Assembly (NCBI RefSeq): GCF_026125785.1
Contig: NZ_JAHCKL010000014.1
Span: 34,636 to 98,635, forward strand
Source: Hydrogenophaga sp.
GTDB taxonomy: Bacteria > Pseudomonadota > Gammaproteobacteria > Burkholderiales > Burkholderiaceae_C
DNA length: 64,000 nt
Reading direction: 5' to 3'
Shown piece by piece: positions 35,607 to 44,688 of this stretch. The position numbers and the translations under genes were made by a program. A model generated the notes under the pieces. That model made no database searches, was not told the origin of the DNA, and worked only from the letters and a program-made list of their open reading frames with translations. Each line of letters starts with the position of its first letter. Position 1 is the stretch's first letter.

Positions 35607-37039
35607 CGGAGCCCGCCTCCGAGCGCGTGCGGCGCCTGCTGCCCTGGCTGGTGGCGGTGGCGTTCTTCATGGAGTCGCTGGACACCACCATCCTGAACAC
35701 GGCGGTGCCGGCCATCGCTGCGGCGCTGCAGGTGCAGCCCCTGAGCATGAAGGCCGTGCTGAGCAGCTACACCTTGAGCGTGGCCGTTTTCGTGCCGGTC
35801 AGCGGCTGGCTGGCGGACCGGTTTGGCACCCGCCGGGTGTTCGCCACCGCCATCGCGCTGTTCACCCTGGGCTCCTTCCTGTGCGGCATCGCCACCGACA
35901 TCCACACCCTGGTGGCCTGTCGCATCCTCCAGGGGATGGGCGGGGCCATGATGGTGCCGGTCGGGCGCCTGACCATGGTGCGCACCTTTCCCAAGGGGGA
36001 ACTGGTGCGCGCCATGAGCTTCGTGGCCATTCCCTCGTTGATCGGGCCCATGCTCGGGCCGGTGGCGGGCGGCTTCATCGTGCACTACCTGCACTGGCGC
36101 GCGATCTTTTTCGTCAACATCCCCATTGGCCTGGTCGGCCTGTACATGGTGTGGCGGCATCTGCCGGACTACCGGACCGAGCGCAGCGACCCGCTCGACT
36201 GGATCGGCCTGGTGCAGTTCAGCAGCGGCATTGCCCTGCTGTCGTACGTGCTGGAGGTCTTTGGCGAGCACACGCTCAGCGGCCGGGAAATGCTCGCGCT
36301 CCTGGGCCTCTCCATGGCGCTGCTGGCCGCCTACGGCCGCCACGCGGTGAGCACGCCCCGGCCCTTGCTGAGGCTGGTGCTGCTGCGCATACGGACCTTT
36401 CGCGTGGCGGTCGGCGGCAGCTTCATCACGCGGCTGGGTGCTGGCGGCATGCCGTTCCTGCTGCCGCTGCTGTACCAGGTGGGCATGGGCTACACGCCGG
36501 TGCAGGCAGCGCTGCTGATCGTCGCCCAGCCGATCGCGGCCATCAGCCTGAAGGTATTCGTGCCGCACATCCTGGCCCGCCTGGGCTACCGGCGCGTGCT
36601 GCTGTGGAACACCGTGCTCATGGGCGGCCTGATCATGCTCTTTGCCACCATCGGCCCGGGCACGCCGGTGTGGCAGATCCTGCTGCAAGGCTTCCTGTTT
36701 GGCTTCTGCTCCTCGCTGCAGTACAGCAGCATGAACACCCTGGTCTACGCCGACGTGTCCGGCAGCGACACCAGCATGGCCAGCACCATTTCCAGCACCT
36801 TGCAACAGATGTCGATGAGTTTTGGCGTCGCCACCGCCTCGCTGGTGGCCGCGCTCTTCATCCCGGACCGTTTCCACAGCAATCCCGCGGAGCTGATCCA
36901 TGGCATTCACCAGGCCTTTCTGGCGCTGGGTGCGCTGACGGTCCTCTCCGCCCTGGTTTTCCGGGAACTGCGGGCCGACGACGGCCTGGCCGTCAGCCGT
37001 GGCCAGGACGGCGCGTCGGAAGCCTCCTTCGGCAAGTGA
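35603..37039 (+). CDS. MFS drug-efflux transporter (DHA2/EmrB-like)
   Basis: A 478-residue inner-membrane exporter with about 14 hydrophobic segments. The family motif LDTTILNTAVPAIAAALQ is in helix 1, and motif A is GWLADRFGTRRVFATAIALF. RILQGMGGAMMVPVGRLTMV and FIVHYLHWRAIFFVNIPIGL follow. The GTG start overlaps the cardiolipin synthase stop. Start codons further upstream lie inside that gene and are rejected. The substrate is unknown. No partner membrane-fusion gene is adjacent, so it probably acts alone. Confidence 0.92.
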   Translation: MTEPASERVRRLLPWLVAVAFFMESLDTTILNTAVPAIAAALQVQPLSMKAVLSSYTLSVAVFVPVSGWLADRFGTRRVFATAIALFTLGSFLCGIATDIHTLVACRILQGMGGAMMVPVGRLTMVRTFPKGELVRAMSFVAIPSLIGPMLGPVAGGFIVHYLHWRAIFFVNIPIGLVGLYMVWRHLPDYRTERSDPLDWIGLVQFSSGIALLSYVLEVFGEHTLSGREMLALLGLSMALLAAYGRHAVSTPRPLLRLVLLRIRTFRVAVGGSFITRLGAGGMPFLLPLLYQVGMGYTPVQAALLIVAQPIAAISLKVFVPHILARLGYRRVLLWNTVLMGGLIMLFATIGPGTPVWQILLQGFLFGFCSSLQYSSMNTLVYADVSGSDTSMASTISSTLQQMSMSFGVATASLVAALFIPDRFHSNPAELIHGIHQAFLALGALTVLSALVFRELRADDGLAVSRGQDGASEASFGK

Positions 37040-37059
37040 GCCGGCCGTTCCCTGTGCCG

Positions 37060-37077
37060 ATGTTGCAACTGCAACAT
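37060..37077. promoter_or_regulatory. Palindrome upstream of the acyltransferase gene
   Basis: ATGTTGCA-AC-TGCAACAT is a perfect 8-base inverted repeat 147 bases before the acyltransferase start and 20 bases after the MFS stop. It could be a regulator binding site. No T run follows, so it is not an intrinsic terminator. The rest of the 185-bp gap holds nothing recognised. Confidence 0.45.
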
Positions 37078-37224
37078 GGTTGCCACCGTCCGTAGGCACA
37101 CTGGGAGTGAACGGGTGGGGGTATTGCGTATGATGCGAGACCGCCCGCGCGGGGGTGCGCGAACGAGGCCCGGACCGGCCTTGCCGGATGCCCGCAGGCC
37201 CGCCCGCCGTCACGCTCCCGCCGC

Positions 37225-39213
37225 ATGTCCGTCCACCCCGCCACCGGTCTCTCCCACCCGAAATACCGCCCCGACATCGACGGCCTGCGCGCCGTGGCCG
37301 TGCTGTCGGTGGTGGTGTTCCATGCCTTCCCGACCTGGCTGCGCGGCGGGTTCATCGGCGTCGACATCTTTTTCGTCATCTCGGGCTTCCTGATCTCGAC
37401 CATCCTGTTCGAGAACCTGGACCGCGGCAGCTTCAGCTTCACCGAGTTCTACGCCCGGCGCATACGCCGCATCTTTCCGGCGCTGCTGCTGGTGCTGGTG
37501 GCGAGCTGGGCCCTGGGCTGGTTCGCGCTGCTGGCCGACGAGTACGCCCAACTCGGCCGGCACATCGCCGCGGGTGCGGGCTTCGTCTCCAACTTCGTGC
37601 TCTGGAACGAGGTCGGCTACTTCGACAACACCGCCGACACCAAACCGCTGCTGCACCTCTGGAGCCTGGCGATCGAGGAGCAGTTCTACATCGTCTGGCC
37701 GCTGGCGTTGTGGCTGCTCTGGCGCTGGCGCGCGAGCCGGCCGCACCTGCCGCTGGTGCTGATCGTGCTGGCCTTCGCGGCCTCCTTCGCCTTGAACATG
37801 AAGGGCGTGCGGCAGGACGCCATGGCCACCTTCTATTCGCCGCAGACGCGGTTCTGGGAGCTGCTCAGCGGCAGCCTGCTGGCCTGGGCCGCGCTGTACC
37901 GCCCGGCGGTGCCGTACGCGGCGCGCCGCACGCGCGCCAACGTGATGGCGGTGCTGGGCCTGCTGCTGCTGTGCTATGGCTTCGGGCGCATCGCCAAGGG
38001 GCTGAGTTTCCCGGGCGCCTGGGCCGCCGTGCCGGTGCTGGGCGCGGTGCTGCTCATCGCGGCCGGGCCGGCGGCCTGGGTCAACCGCAAGGTGCTGGCC
38101 CACCCGGTGCTGGTGTTCGTGGGCCTGATCAGCTTTCCGCTCTACCTGTGGCACTGGCCACTGCTGTCCTTTGCGCGCATTGTGGAAAGCGGCACGCCGA
38201 GCCTGGCGGTGCGCCTGGCGGCGGTCGCGCTGTCCTTGCTGCTGGCCTGGCTGACCTACCGCCTGGTCGAACAGCCCTTGCGGCATGGCGGACACGGGCG
38301 GGCCAAGGCCGCGGGCCTGCTGGGCCTGATGCTGCTGGTGGGCCTGGGCGGGTACCTCACGCACCGCCAGGATGGCTGGCCGTCGCGGGACGCGGCGCGC
38401 CACTTCGTGGACAACAAGCAGGAACTGGTGCGCACCCCCGAGAAGGACGATGCCTGCCGGCGCTACAGCGGCCTGGCGGACCCGCTGTTCCACTACTGCC
38501 GGTTTGACGACGCCGGGAGTGCGCGCACGGTCGCACTCATTGGCGACAGCCATGCCCACGTCGCCTTCCCGGGCCTGGCCCGGGAGGCGCGGGCACAGGG
38601 CCTGAACACGGTGCTGCTGGCCAACAGCGGCTGCCCGCCGTTTCTCGACACCCCCGTGGGCGCCAACGAGACAGAGCGCGCGGCCTGCTCCGAACAAACC
38701 GCGCAGATCTTGCAGACCCTCTCAGCGCGCGAGGACGTGCGCCAAGTCTTCATCTTCACGCGTGGGCCGATCTACCTCGATGGCATCGACCTCGCCGCCG
38801 GACCGGGCGACACCTTGCCGCGCGGCACCGTGACGGCCGCTGCGTTCGGCCAGGGCGCGCAGAAGACCGTTGATGCGCTGCAGCGCGACGGCCGGCAACT
38901 CTTCTACGTGACGGAGAACCCGGAACTCTCCAGCATGGCGGAAGCCTGCATCCCACGGCCCCTTCGCCGGCATACGCGCGACTGCCGCCCGGCGCGGGCA
39001 GAGGTGCTGCAGCGGCAGGCCGGGTACCGCCAGCAGATGGACGCGCTGCGCAACGTGACGGTGCTGGACAGCCTGGCCGTGTTCTGCCCCGGCGAGCAAT
39101 GCCAGGTGTTCGACGCCACGGGCGCGCTGCTGTACGCCGACGACAACCACCTGTCCATGGCCGGCAGCCTGTTCCAGGCCCGGGCGCTGTTGGAGCCCCA
39201 CCTGGAAAAATAG
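37225..39213 (+). CDS. OafA/YrhL-type acyltransferase with C-terminal SGNH domain
   Basis: A 662-residue inner-membrane O-acyltransferase. The acyltransferase-3 domain covers about residues 12-375 with ten or so helices. Signatures are YRPDIDGLRAVAVLSVVVFH and FFVISGFLISTILFENL near the N-terminus, and HLWSLAIEEQFYIVWPL. The SGNH hydrolase-like domain follows, with VALIGDSHAHVAFPGLA (block I Ser) and DDNHLSMAGS (block V Asp and His). These proteins move acetyl groups onto LPS O-antigen or other surface sugars. The target cannot be told. No sugar-synthesis cluster is nearby. Confidence 0.9.
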   Translation: MSVHPATGLSHPKYRPDIDGLRAVAVLSVVVFHAFPTWLRGGFIGVDIFFVISGFLISTILFENLDRGSFSFTEFYARRIRRIFPALLLVLVASWALGWFALLADEYAQLGRHIAAGAGFVSNFVLWNEVGYFDNTADTKPLLHLWSLAIEEQFYIVWPLALWLLWRWRASRPHLPLVLIVLAFAASFALNMKGVRQDAMATFYSPQTRFWELLSGSLLAWAALYRPAVPYAARRTRANVMAVLGLLLLCYGFGRIAKGLSFPGAWAAVPVLGAVLLIAAGPAAWVNRKVLAHPVLVFVGLISFPLYLWHWPLLSFARIVESGTPSLAVRLAAVALSLLLAWLTYRLVEQPLRHGGHGRAKAAGLLGLMLLVGLGGYLTHRQDGWPSRDAARHFVDNKQELVRTPEKDDACRRYSGLADPLFHYCRFDDAGSARTVALIGDSHAHVAFPGLAREARAQGLNTVLLANSGCPPFLDTPVGANETERAACSEQTAQILQTLSAREDVRQVFIFTRGPIYLDGIDLAAGPGDTLPRGTVTAAAFGQGAQKTVDALQRDGRQLFYVTENPELSSMAEACIPRPLRRHTRDCRPARAEVLQRQAGYRQQMDALRNVTVLDSLAVFCPGEQCQVFDATGALLYADDNHLSMAGSLFQARALLEPHLEK

Positions 39214-39215
39214 GG

Positions 39216-42200
39216 CTAACCCAATCCGCCTTGTCCGTGGCCCCGCCCGCCCTGTGGCTGCGGGCCGCCCGGCCCGGTGCCGTGGCCACCCCCCTGGCCC
39301 ATGTACTGGGTCCAGTGGGCACCGCCGCCCGCCGCCGCGTGGCGTGGCCAGAGACCCGGTACCGGTGGGCGCAGGCCGTGGCGCGCGAAGGTTTCGCGCA
39401 CGGCGTCCCGCTCCTGCTCGCCGAGGACATGCAGTCCCTGTGCCAGGGCCTCTCGCCCCTGCGGGTTGCTCGCCAGCCGGAGCAGGGTTTCTTCGTCGGC
39501 CAGGAAGGGGCGCACCCAGCCGGCGCGATCGGCTTCGGGCAGGTGCCCGGCCATGCCCAGAACCTGAACGATCTCGCGGGTGGTTCCGCTGCGCATCAGC
39601 GCATCGGGCGCCGGGTCTTGCAGCAGTTGCTGCAGCACCACTTGCCTACGCCCGGGTGGAATGAGCAGCGCGGCGGCCGCGGCCTGGGCGATGAGCGCGC
39701 CATGTTCCTGCTGGCTCAGCCCGCGCGCTACGGTGGGCGTCAGCACGCGCTCCACCACCTGGGATCCCCGGGGCGCGGGTAGTGCGGTTGCCGCCGCCGC
39801 GAGCCGTGCCGCCGAGGACAGCATGCGGTAGGGGCCTTGCGCGTTTGCCAGCACCGCATCCACAGCACGGTCGGTCAGTGCCCTTTCGCCCAGTTCGCTC
39901 CTGCGCGCTGGCGGTTGTTCCATCAGCGCTCCCAGAAAAGCATCGAGTTCGGCCGCCGTGCCGTGGGCGCCCATTTCCGCGGCCGCCCGCGGCGTCATCG
40001 CCACCTGCCATACCTCGCGTCGCCGTGCGGGGTCCAGGATCTGGGTCGAGGACATCAGCTGGGCGAGCTGCCGAGTGTCGCCCTGTTCGGCCGTGCGCGC
40101 CGCGAGCGTGGAATGGGCGGGATCCAGCAGCCGATGCATGGCCTCGGCGCGTCTGGGACCTTCCAGCCAGCGCACCGCTTCCATCGTCTGGTGGCCGTGC
40201 TCCAAGGAGCCGGACTGCACGGCGACCTGCAAGGTGCGCTCGGACAGGAGGTGCCCCATCAGGGTGGCCTTGCCTATCCGGTCGGGCCAGGCGCTCACCG
40301 CGGCCATCAGTCCGAAGATCGTCCCGGCATCGCCTTCCCGGGCCGCGAGGCTCAACGTGCGCTCGGACACGAGGCTCGCCATCATGGCGGACCTCTGTGA
40401 CGGGTCAGGCCAGGTGCTCGCCGCCGTGACCAGTTCGCGCACCGTCCCGGCATCGGCTGCCTGGGCCATCAGGCCCAGCGCCGGTGGCCACAGGCAGCGC
40501 GCACGGTGGCCGGGCTGTTCCGCTTCAGGCAGGCAGGGCGCCAGGGCCCACAGATGGCGGGCGGCAAAGGCATTGCCCTGCACCACCACCGTGTGCAGGC
40601 AGGTCTGTGCCTCGGCCGCCAGCGCTTGCGCGGCATTCGTGCGCCCGGGTTCTTCCATGAGCGGCACCGCAAAGGCCACGGCCGAGATGATCCCGGCATC
40701 GCCGCTCCGCGCCGCGCGCCCTACTGCGTCGGCCGTCAACAGCTCGCTCAAGATCCGGCCTTCTTGCGACGAGAGTGGTGGCCATGCCAGGGCAGCCACC
40801 ACGTGTGCCAGGGCCCGGGGATCCGGCGAATTCCGCAAGCCCTCCAAGGCATGCGGCGTGCACAGACTTGGCAACTGGTCACGGAGGCCTGTTCGCGAGA
40901 GCAGGTGCGCATACTCGCCTACCGCCGCGGGGTTGGAACCCGCTGCGACCGTGGCCATCGCGTCTGGATGCACGAGAGACTGCCGAATCGCGGCCCGGGC
41001 CTCTTCCGGTTGCACATCTGCGGCATGGCACATCAGCGTGAACAACCTGTCTTCCGAGGCTTGCGTTACCAGGGTCTGCAGCACGGAGACCAGGGGCGAC
41101 TGGCGATTGGGGTGCATGGGCGTGCCGGGCCGCAACAAGGCCTCGGCGAGCTCAAACAGCTCATCCCCCGAAGCGCTCCGGCAGATGCGCTCCACGGCCT
41201 GGGTGCGCTCCAGATGAGCCAGGATCCAGCCGCCTTGGACATCGGACATGCCCGCCGCCGCGAGGCGGGCGACCTGCAGGGCGCCCTGAGGTGTTCGCGC
41301 GGCCAGTTGTACCGAAGGGGTCGAGTCGAACAAGGCCTCCAGGCAGGCGGCCGAACGCGCAGGGTCCAGCTGTGCGGCAGCCCGGGCAAGGTCGTTGACC
41401 AGCGCACCCGCGCCGGGGTCATCAGGCTGCAGGCGTCCGCTCAGGGCCCGCAATGCCTGCGGTTGCATCAGCAGGCCCATGCCGTGGGTGAACCGCCCCA
41501 TATGCCAGCCCAACCTCTCTATGGTGGCGAGCGCTCCACGCCACTCGGGCGCGCCTCCCTCGCGGACACAGTGGTGCAGCGTCGCCAGCGCCTGGTGCCA
41601 CGGCGAGATCTCCGCCTGATGCGCAGGAGGCAGTCGACCGATGGCATCGCTCAGCCGCTGACGCCGCCCCTCATTGTTGCTGTCCATGATGCGCGCGACC
41701 GCGTCGTCGGAGAGCAGGGCGCGCACGGCGGGGTCACGCGATGGCGGCGGGAGTTCCATCATTGCCGACAGGCAGATGTCGATCTGACTCGGAGATCCCT
41801 CCTGGGCCACCCGGGCCGGATGCGGGGGCTGGAGGAACCTCTCGCTCACGGAGAGGCGATCGGGCGGATGCAGGTGGACCGCGGCGACCAGCCCATCGAC
41901 GATGCCGTTCAGGTCCGGATCCGCCAGCAGGGCGGCCACCGCCTGCTCCGTCAGGAGCGCGCGGGCCGTTTGTGCCTGGCTATCGGGTTCCAGGTAGGGC
42001 ACGGCGCGGCAGGCCAGCTGCCTGAGCGCGGCGGGCTCATTCGTGCATGCAATGCGCGCAGCCAGCGTGGGGTCTGCGCGCAACAAGCTTTCCAGGCGAT
42101 CGGTGCGCGCCTGCGGTTCTGTCATTCCCAGGGCTGAAATCAACCCGTCGTGCAGGGCATCGGCCTGGTCCTGCGGCAATGGCATCGGGCGGCGCTGTGC

Positions 42201-42224
42201 GGTGGCGGCGTGTGTACTGCCCAT
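39216..42224 (-). CDS. Large helical-repeat protein of unknown function
   Basis: A 1002-residue protein that I cannot place in a named family. It is built of about 20 imperfect repeats of roughly 40 residues, each probably two or three helices. Examples are residues 616-655 (SLVSERTLSLAAREGDAGTI, then FGLMAAVSAWPD), 491-530, 657-696 and 865-904. Repeats often end in (L)P or WP followed by a basic residue. The fold should be an alpha-solenoid. No signal peptide or membrane helix is seen. The C-terminal 45 residues are Gly- and His-rich (GQGGGHGTGPGGPQPQGG). The WPD-type repeat ends recall the SKWP-repeat type III effectors of Ralstonia and Xanthomonas, but this is a weak resemblance. A strong AGGGGG site precedes the ATG. 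Confidence 0.75.
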   Translation of the reverse strand: MGSTHAATAQRRPMPLPQDQADALHDGLISALGMTEPQARTDRLESLLRADPTLAARIACTNEPAALRQLACRAVPYLEPDSQAQTARALLTEQAVAALLADPDLNGIVDGLVAAVHLHPPDRLSVSERFLQPPHPARVAQEGSPSQIDICLSAMMELPPPSRDPAVRALLSDDAVARIMDSNNEGRRQRLSDAIGRLPPAHQAEISPWHQALATLHHCVREGGAPEWRGALATIERLGWHMGRFTHGMGLLMQPQALRALSGRLQPDDPGAGALVNDLARAAAQLDPARSAACLEALFDSTPSVQLAARTPQGALQVARLAAAGMSDVQGGWILAHLERTQAVERICRSASGDELFELAEALLRPGTPMHPNRQSPLVSVLQTLVTQASEDRLFTLMCHAADVQPEEARAAIRQSLVHPDAMATVAAGSNPAAVGEYAHLLSRTGLRDQLPSLCTPHALEGLRNSPDPRALAHVVAALAWPPLSSQEGRILSELLTADAVGRAARSGDAGIISAVAFAVPLMEEPGRTNAAQALAAEAQTCLHTVVVQGNAFAARHLWALAPCLPEAEQPGHRARCLWPPALGLMAQAADAGTVRELVTAASTWPDPSQRSAMMASLVSERTLSLAAREGDAGTIFGLMAAVSAWPDRIGKATLMGHLLSERTLQVAVQSGSLEHGHQTMEAVRWLEGPRRAEAMHRLLDPAHSTLAARTAEQGDTRQLAQLMSSTQILDPARRREVWQVAMTPRAAAEMGAHGTAAELDAFLGALMEQPPARRSELGERALTDRAVDAVLANAQGPYRMLSSAARLAAAATALPAPRGSQVVERVLTPTVARGLSQQEHGALIAQAAAAALLIPPGRRQVVLQQLLQDPAPDALMRSGTTREIVQVLGMAGHLPEADRAGWVRPFLADEETLLRLASNPQGREALAQGLHVLGEQERDAVRETFARHGLRPPVPGLWPRHAAAGGGAHWTQYMGQGGGHGTGPGGPQPQGGRGHGQGGLG

Positions 42225-42381
42225 GGAAACCCCCTACGTGGACACGTGAACAACAGGGATGTGGGCCATTCTTGATCGCTGCACCGGGCGCGGCCGGCAC
42301 ATGGCACCAGCCATCCGGATGCCGTCTCCGAGCGGGTATGGAGGGCATCCGACGACGGCCGGCGCCCTCGGGGCCCCTGCT

Positions 42382-42807
42382 TCACGCAGCCGGGTATGCA
42401 GGGAGCCACGCGACCGGCCACGGCGGCCGGTGGGTGACGGCCACCGCCACCATGGTGCCGAAGCAGGCCAGCGCCAACACCAAGGCGATGGCCTTGCCGC
42501 CCCGGGTGCGGGCGCGGCGCAGGGCGAAGCTGCCGCTGACGATGTAGGCCAGCAGCAGCATGAGCTTGGCCTGCAGCCACGGTGTGGCGAACGGGTTGAG
42601 CTGCAGGGTGGCCAGCAACAGCAGGGCGGCGAGCAGCAGGGCGCTGTCGATGGCCTGGCTCAGGTGGCGCACGGGCGCGGCCATGGGGGTCTGTGCGCCG
42701 AGCAGCACGCCGATGCCTCGGCCCGCGAACAGGCCGCCGCTGGTCAAGGCCAGTGCGACGTGCGTGGTCTTGACCCAGGGATAGAGTTCGGCGAGCAGGT
42801 CCGTCAT
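42382..42807 (-). CDS. SirB-family membrane protein
   Basis: A 141-residue integral membrane protein with four predicted helices (VALALTSGGLFAGRGIGVLL; IDSALLLAALLLLATLQL; LQAKLMLLLAYIVSGSFAL; IALVLALACFGTMVAVAV). The N-terminus YPWVKTTHVALALTSGGLF and the RHLSQAIDS segment are typical of the SirB group, whose function is unclear. The ATG overlaps the upstream transporter stop by 4 bases. It is the last of four genes on the same strand. Confidence 0.82.
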   Translation of the reverse strand: MTDLLAELYPWVKTTHVALALTSGGLFAGRGIGVLLGAQTPMAAPVRHLSQAIDSALLLAALLLLATLQLNPFATPWLQAKLMLLLAYIVSGSFALRRARTRGGKAIALVLALACFGTMVAVAVTHRPPWPVAWLPAYPAA

Positions 42808-43760
42808 CGGAAAAGCACCTTGGGCACCGCCCAAACGTAGACCACCATGCCGAACAGCTCGACCAGGGACTGGGCGACAACGACCATGGCCGCCACCTCC
42901 CAGCCCGCGGGCAGTGCGAGCGCGAGCGGCAGCACGACGAAGGAGTTGCGCGTGCCCAGGCTGAAGGCCAGGGTGCGGCCCTGGTCGCGCGGGAGCTTCA
43001 GCGCACCGGCCAGGCCACGGGCGAGCAGCGCGGCACCGGCGAGGTAGAGCACGAACACCGGCAGCACCGTGGCGAGTTCGGCCAGCGCGGCGCGCACCGC
43101 GCCCACCTGCGCGGCGGCGATGAGAAACACCACCACCGCCAGCAGCGGGACCGGCCACCAGGCCATGGCCTCGCGCGCGGCCTGTGCGCGGGGATGGGTG
43201 GCGATCCCGCGTTCGGCCACGGCGGCGGCGGCCAGCGGCACCAGCACGATCAGCGTGGCCGGCACGAGGCCGGCCGGTTCCCACGCACCGAGGCCGCCGG
43301 TGTCGGTCATCAGCGCCAGGTACAGCGGCAGGAGCAGCAGTTGCAGCACCAGGTTGAGCGGGGTCACCGCCACGGCGCGCGGCACGTTGCCGCCGCCGAG
43401 CTGGCTGAAGGTGATGAACCAGTCGGTGCACGGGACCAGCAACACCAGCAGCACGCCCAGGCGCAGCGCGGGTTCGCCGGCAGGCAGCAGCAGGCTGGCC
43501 AGGCCCCACGCCAGCAGGGGCACGGCCACGAAATTGCCCAGCAGCACGGCGGCGGCGAAGCGCCGGTCGCTCAGCGCCTCGCGCAGGTGCCGCAGCGGCA
43601 CCTGCAGAAAGGTGGCGAACAGGAGCAGCGCCAGGGTGGGCCAGAGCAGGTGTTCCAGGGCAGGTGCCACCGACGGCAGCGCCGTGCCGGCGGCCAGGCC
43701 GAGCGCGATGGCGGCCAGGTAGAGCCAGACCTGGTGGCGCTCCAGGGCCAGCCGTGTCAT
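42804..43760 (-). CDS. BASS-superfamily transporter, similar to ACR3 arsenite exporters
   Basis: A 318-residue inner-membrane protein with about ten helices. Conserved stretches are LLVLLVPCTDWFITFSQLGG, with a Cys in the place of the key Cys of ACR3 transporters, and RTLAFSLGTRNSFVVLPLAL with VVAQSLVELFGMVVYVW. This pattern fits the arsenical-resistance branch of the bile acid:sodium symporter superfamily. However no arsR or arsC is nearby, so the substrate may be another anion. Starts and stops overlap both neighbours by 4 bases. Confidence 0.82.
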   Translation of the reverse strand: MTRLALERHQVWLYLAAIALGLAAGTALPSVAPALEHLLWPTLALLLFATFLQVPLRHLREALSDRRFAAAVLLGNFVAVPLLAWGLASLLLPAGEPALRLGVLLVLLVPCTDWFITFSQLGGGNVPRAVAVTPLNLVLQLLLLPLYLALMTDTGGLGAWEPAGLVPATLIVLVPLAAAAVAERGIATHPRAQAAREAMAWWPVPLLAVVVFLIAAAQVGAVRAALAELATVLPVFVLYLAGAALLARGLAGALKLPRDQGRTLAFSLGTRNSFVVLPLALALPAGWEVAAMVVVAQSLVELFGMVVYVWAVPKVLFR

Positions 43761-44659
43761 GCGGTGGCCGTGGGAGGGATCAGCAGCACGTCGTTCTCGG
43801 TCTGCTCCAGGATGCGCTGGGCCACGCTGCCCAGCAGCAGGCCCAGCAGCCCTCGGCGGCGCTGGGTGCCGAGCACGACCAGGTCGCCAGGGTGCGCCAG
43901 GCTGTGCGCGTGCAGCAGCACGCTGGCGTCGCCGTAGGAGAGCAGCAGACGCACGCGCGCGCGCGCCGCCTCGGGCAGTTCGCTGGTGTGCAGGAAGCGC
44001 CGGGCTTCTTCTTCGGCCTGGCGCCGCCCGTCGGCCTGGGCCACGGCCGGATCCATGCCGGCGAGCGCGGGATAGGGTTTGTCGAAAGCGTGGAAGAGGG
44101 TCAGGGCGGCGTCCGGAAAGAGGGCGGCGGCGGTGCGCAGCGCCAGGGCCGAGGCGGGCGAGAAGTCACTGGCCACCAGCACCTGCCGGTAGCTTTCGCG
44201 CGCCCGGTTGCGCACCACCAGCAGCGGCACGGGGGCGTGGCGCGCCAGGTCGTCCACGGTGGAGCCGAGCACCACGCGGCTGAGCGCTTCGTTGCGGGCC
44301 ACGCCGGTCACGATGAGGCCGGCGCCCTCGCTCTTGCAGGCTTCCAGGATGGCGGCGGCGACGGGGCCCTGGCCGATGCGGATGGACAGCGGCAGTTCAC
44401 CTTCGATGGCGAGATCGGCGTGCAGGCGCTGCTCGGCGTGGCGCAAGGCCATGTCACGCTCCTGCGCGGCCACGCCGCCCAGTGCGGCGGCGGCGGAGGT
44501 GGGGTAGTGCGGACCGGGCTCGACCACCGTCATTGCCACCAGCCGGGCCTGCCACTGGCGGGCGCAGAGCAGGGCGCGGTCCAGCGCCCGGTCGCAGCGG
44601 CTGCTGAGGTCGGTGGCGAACAGGAGGGCGGCTGGCGTTGGCGGGGCGGGAGCGGTCAT
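43757..44659 (-). CDS. Tandem universal stress protein
   Basis: A 300-residue protein with two UspA domains: residues 10-150 (LLFATDLSSRCDRALDRALL to SRVVLGSTVDDLARHAPVPL) and 155-295 (QVLVASDFSPASALALRTAA to LGSVAQRILEQTENDVLLIP). The ATP-binding loops GxGS/GxxxG are partly seen (GVARNEALSRVVLGS; GTQRRRGLLGLLLGS). Tandem USPs are often induced by low oxygen or growth arrest. It lies between a P-type ATPase (29 bases) and a transporter (4-base overlap), and may share control by the FNR-type box upstream. Confidence 0.92.
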   Translation of the reverse strand: MTAPAPPTPAALLFATDLSSRCDRALDRALLCARQWQARLVAMTVVEPGPHYPTSAAAALGGVAAQERDMALRHAEQRLHADLAIEGELPLSIRIGQGPVAAAILEACKSEGAGLIVTGVARNEALSRVVLGSTVDDLARHAPVPLLVVRNRARESYRQVLVASDFSPASALALRTAAALFPDAALTLFHAFDKPYPALAGMDPAVAQADGRRQAEEEARRFLHTSELPEAARARVRLLLSYGDASVLLHAHSLAHPGDLVVLGTQRRRGLLGLLLGSVAQRILEQTENDVLLIPPTATA

Positions 44660-44688
44660 GCGGAGATCCTTTCAGCGGGTGGCGGTGG

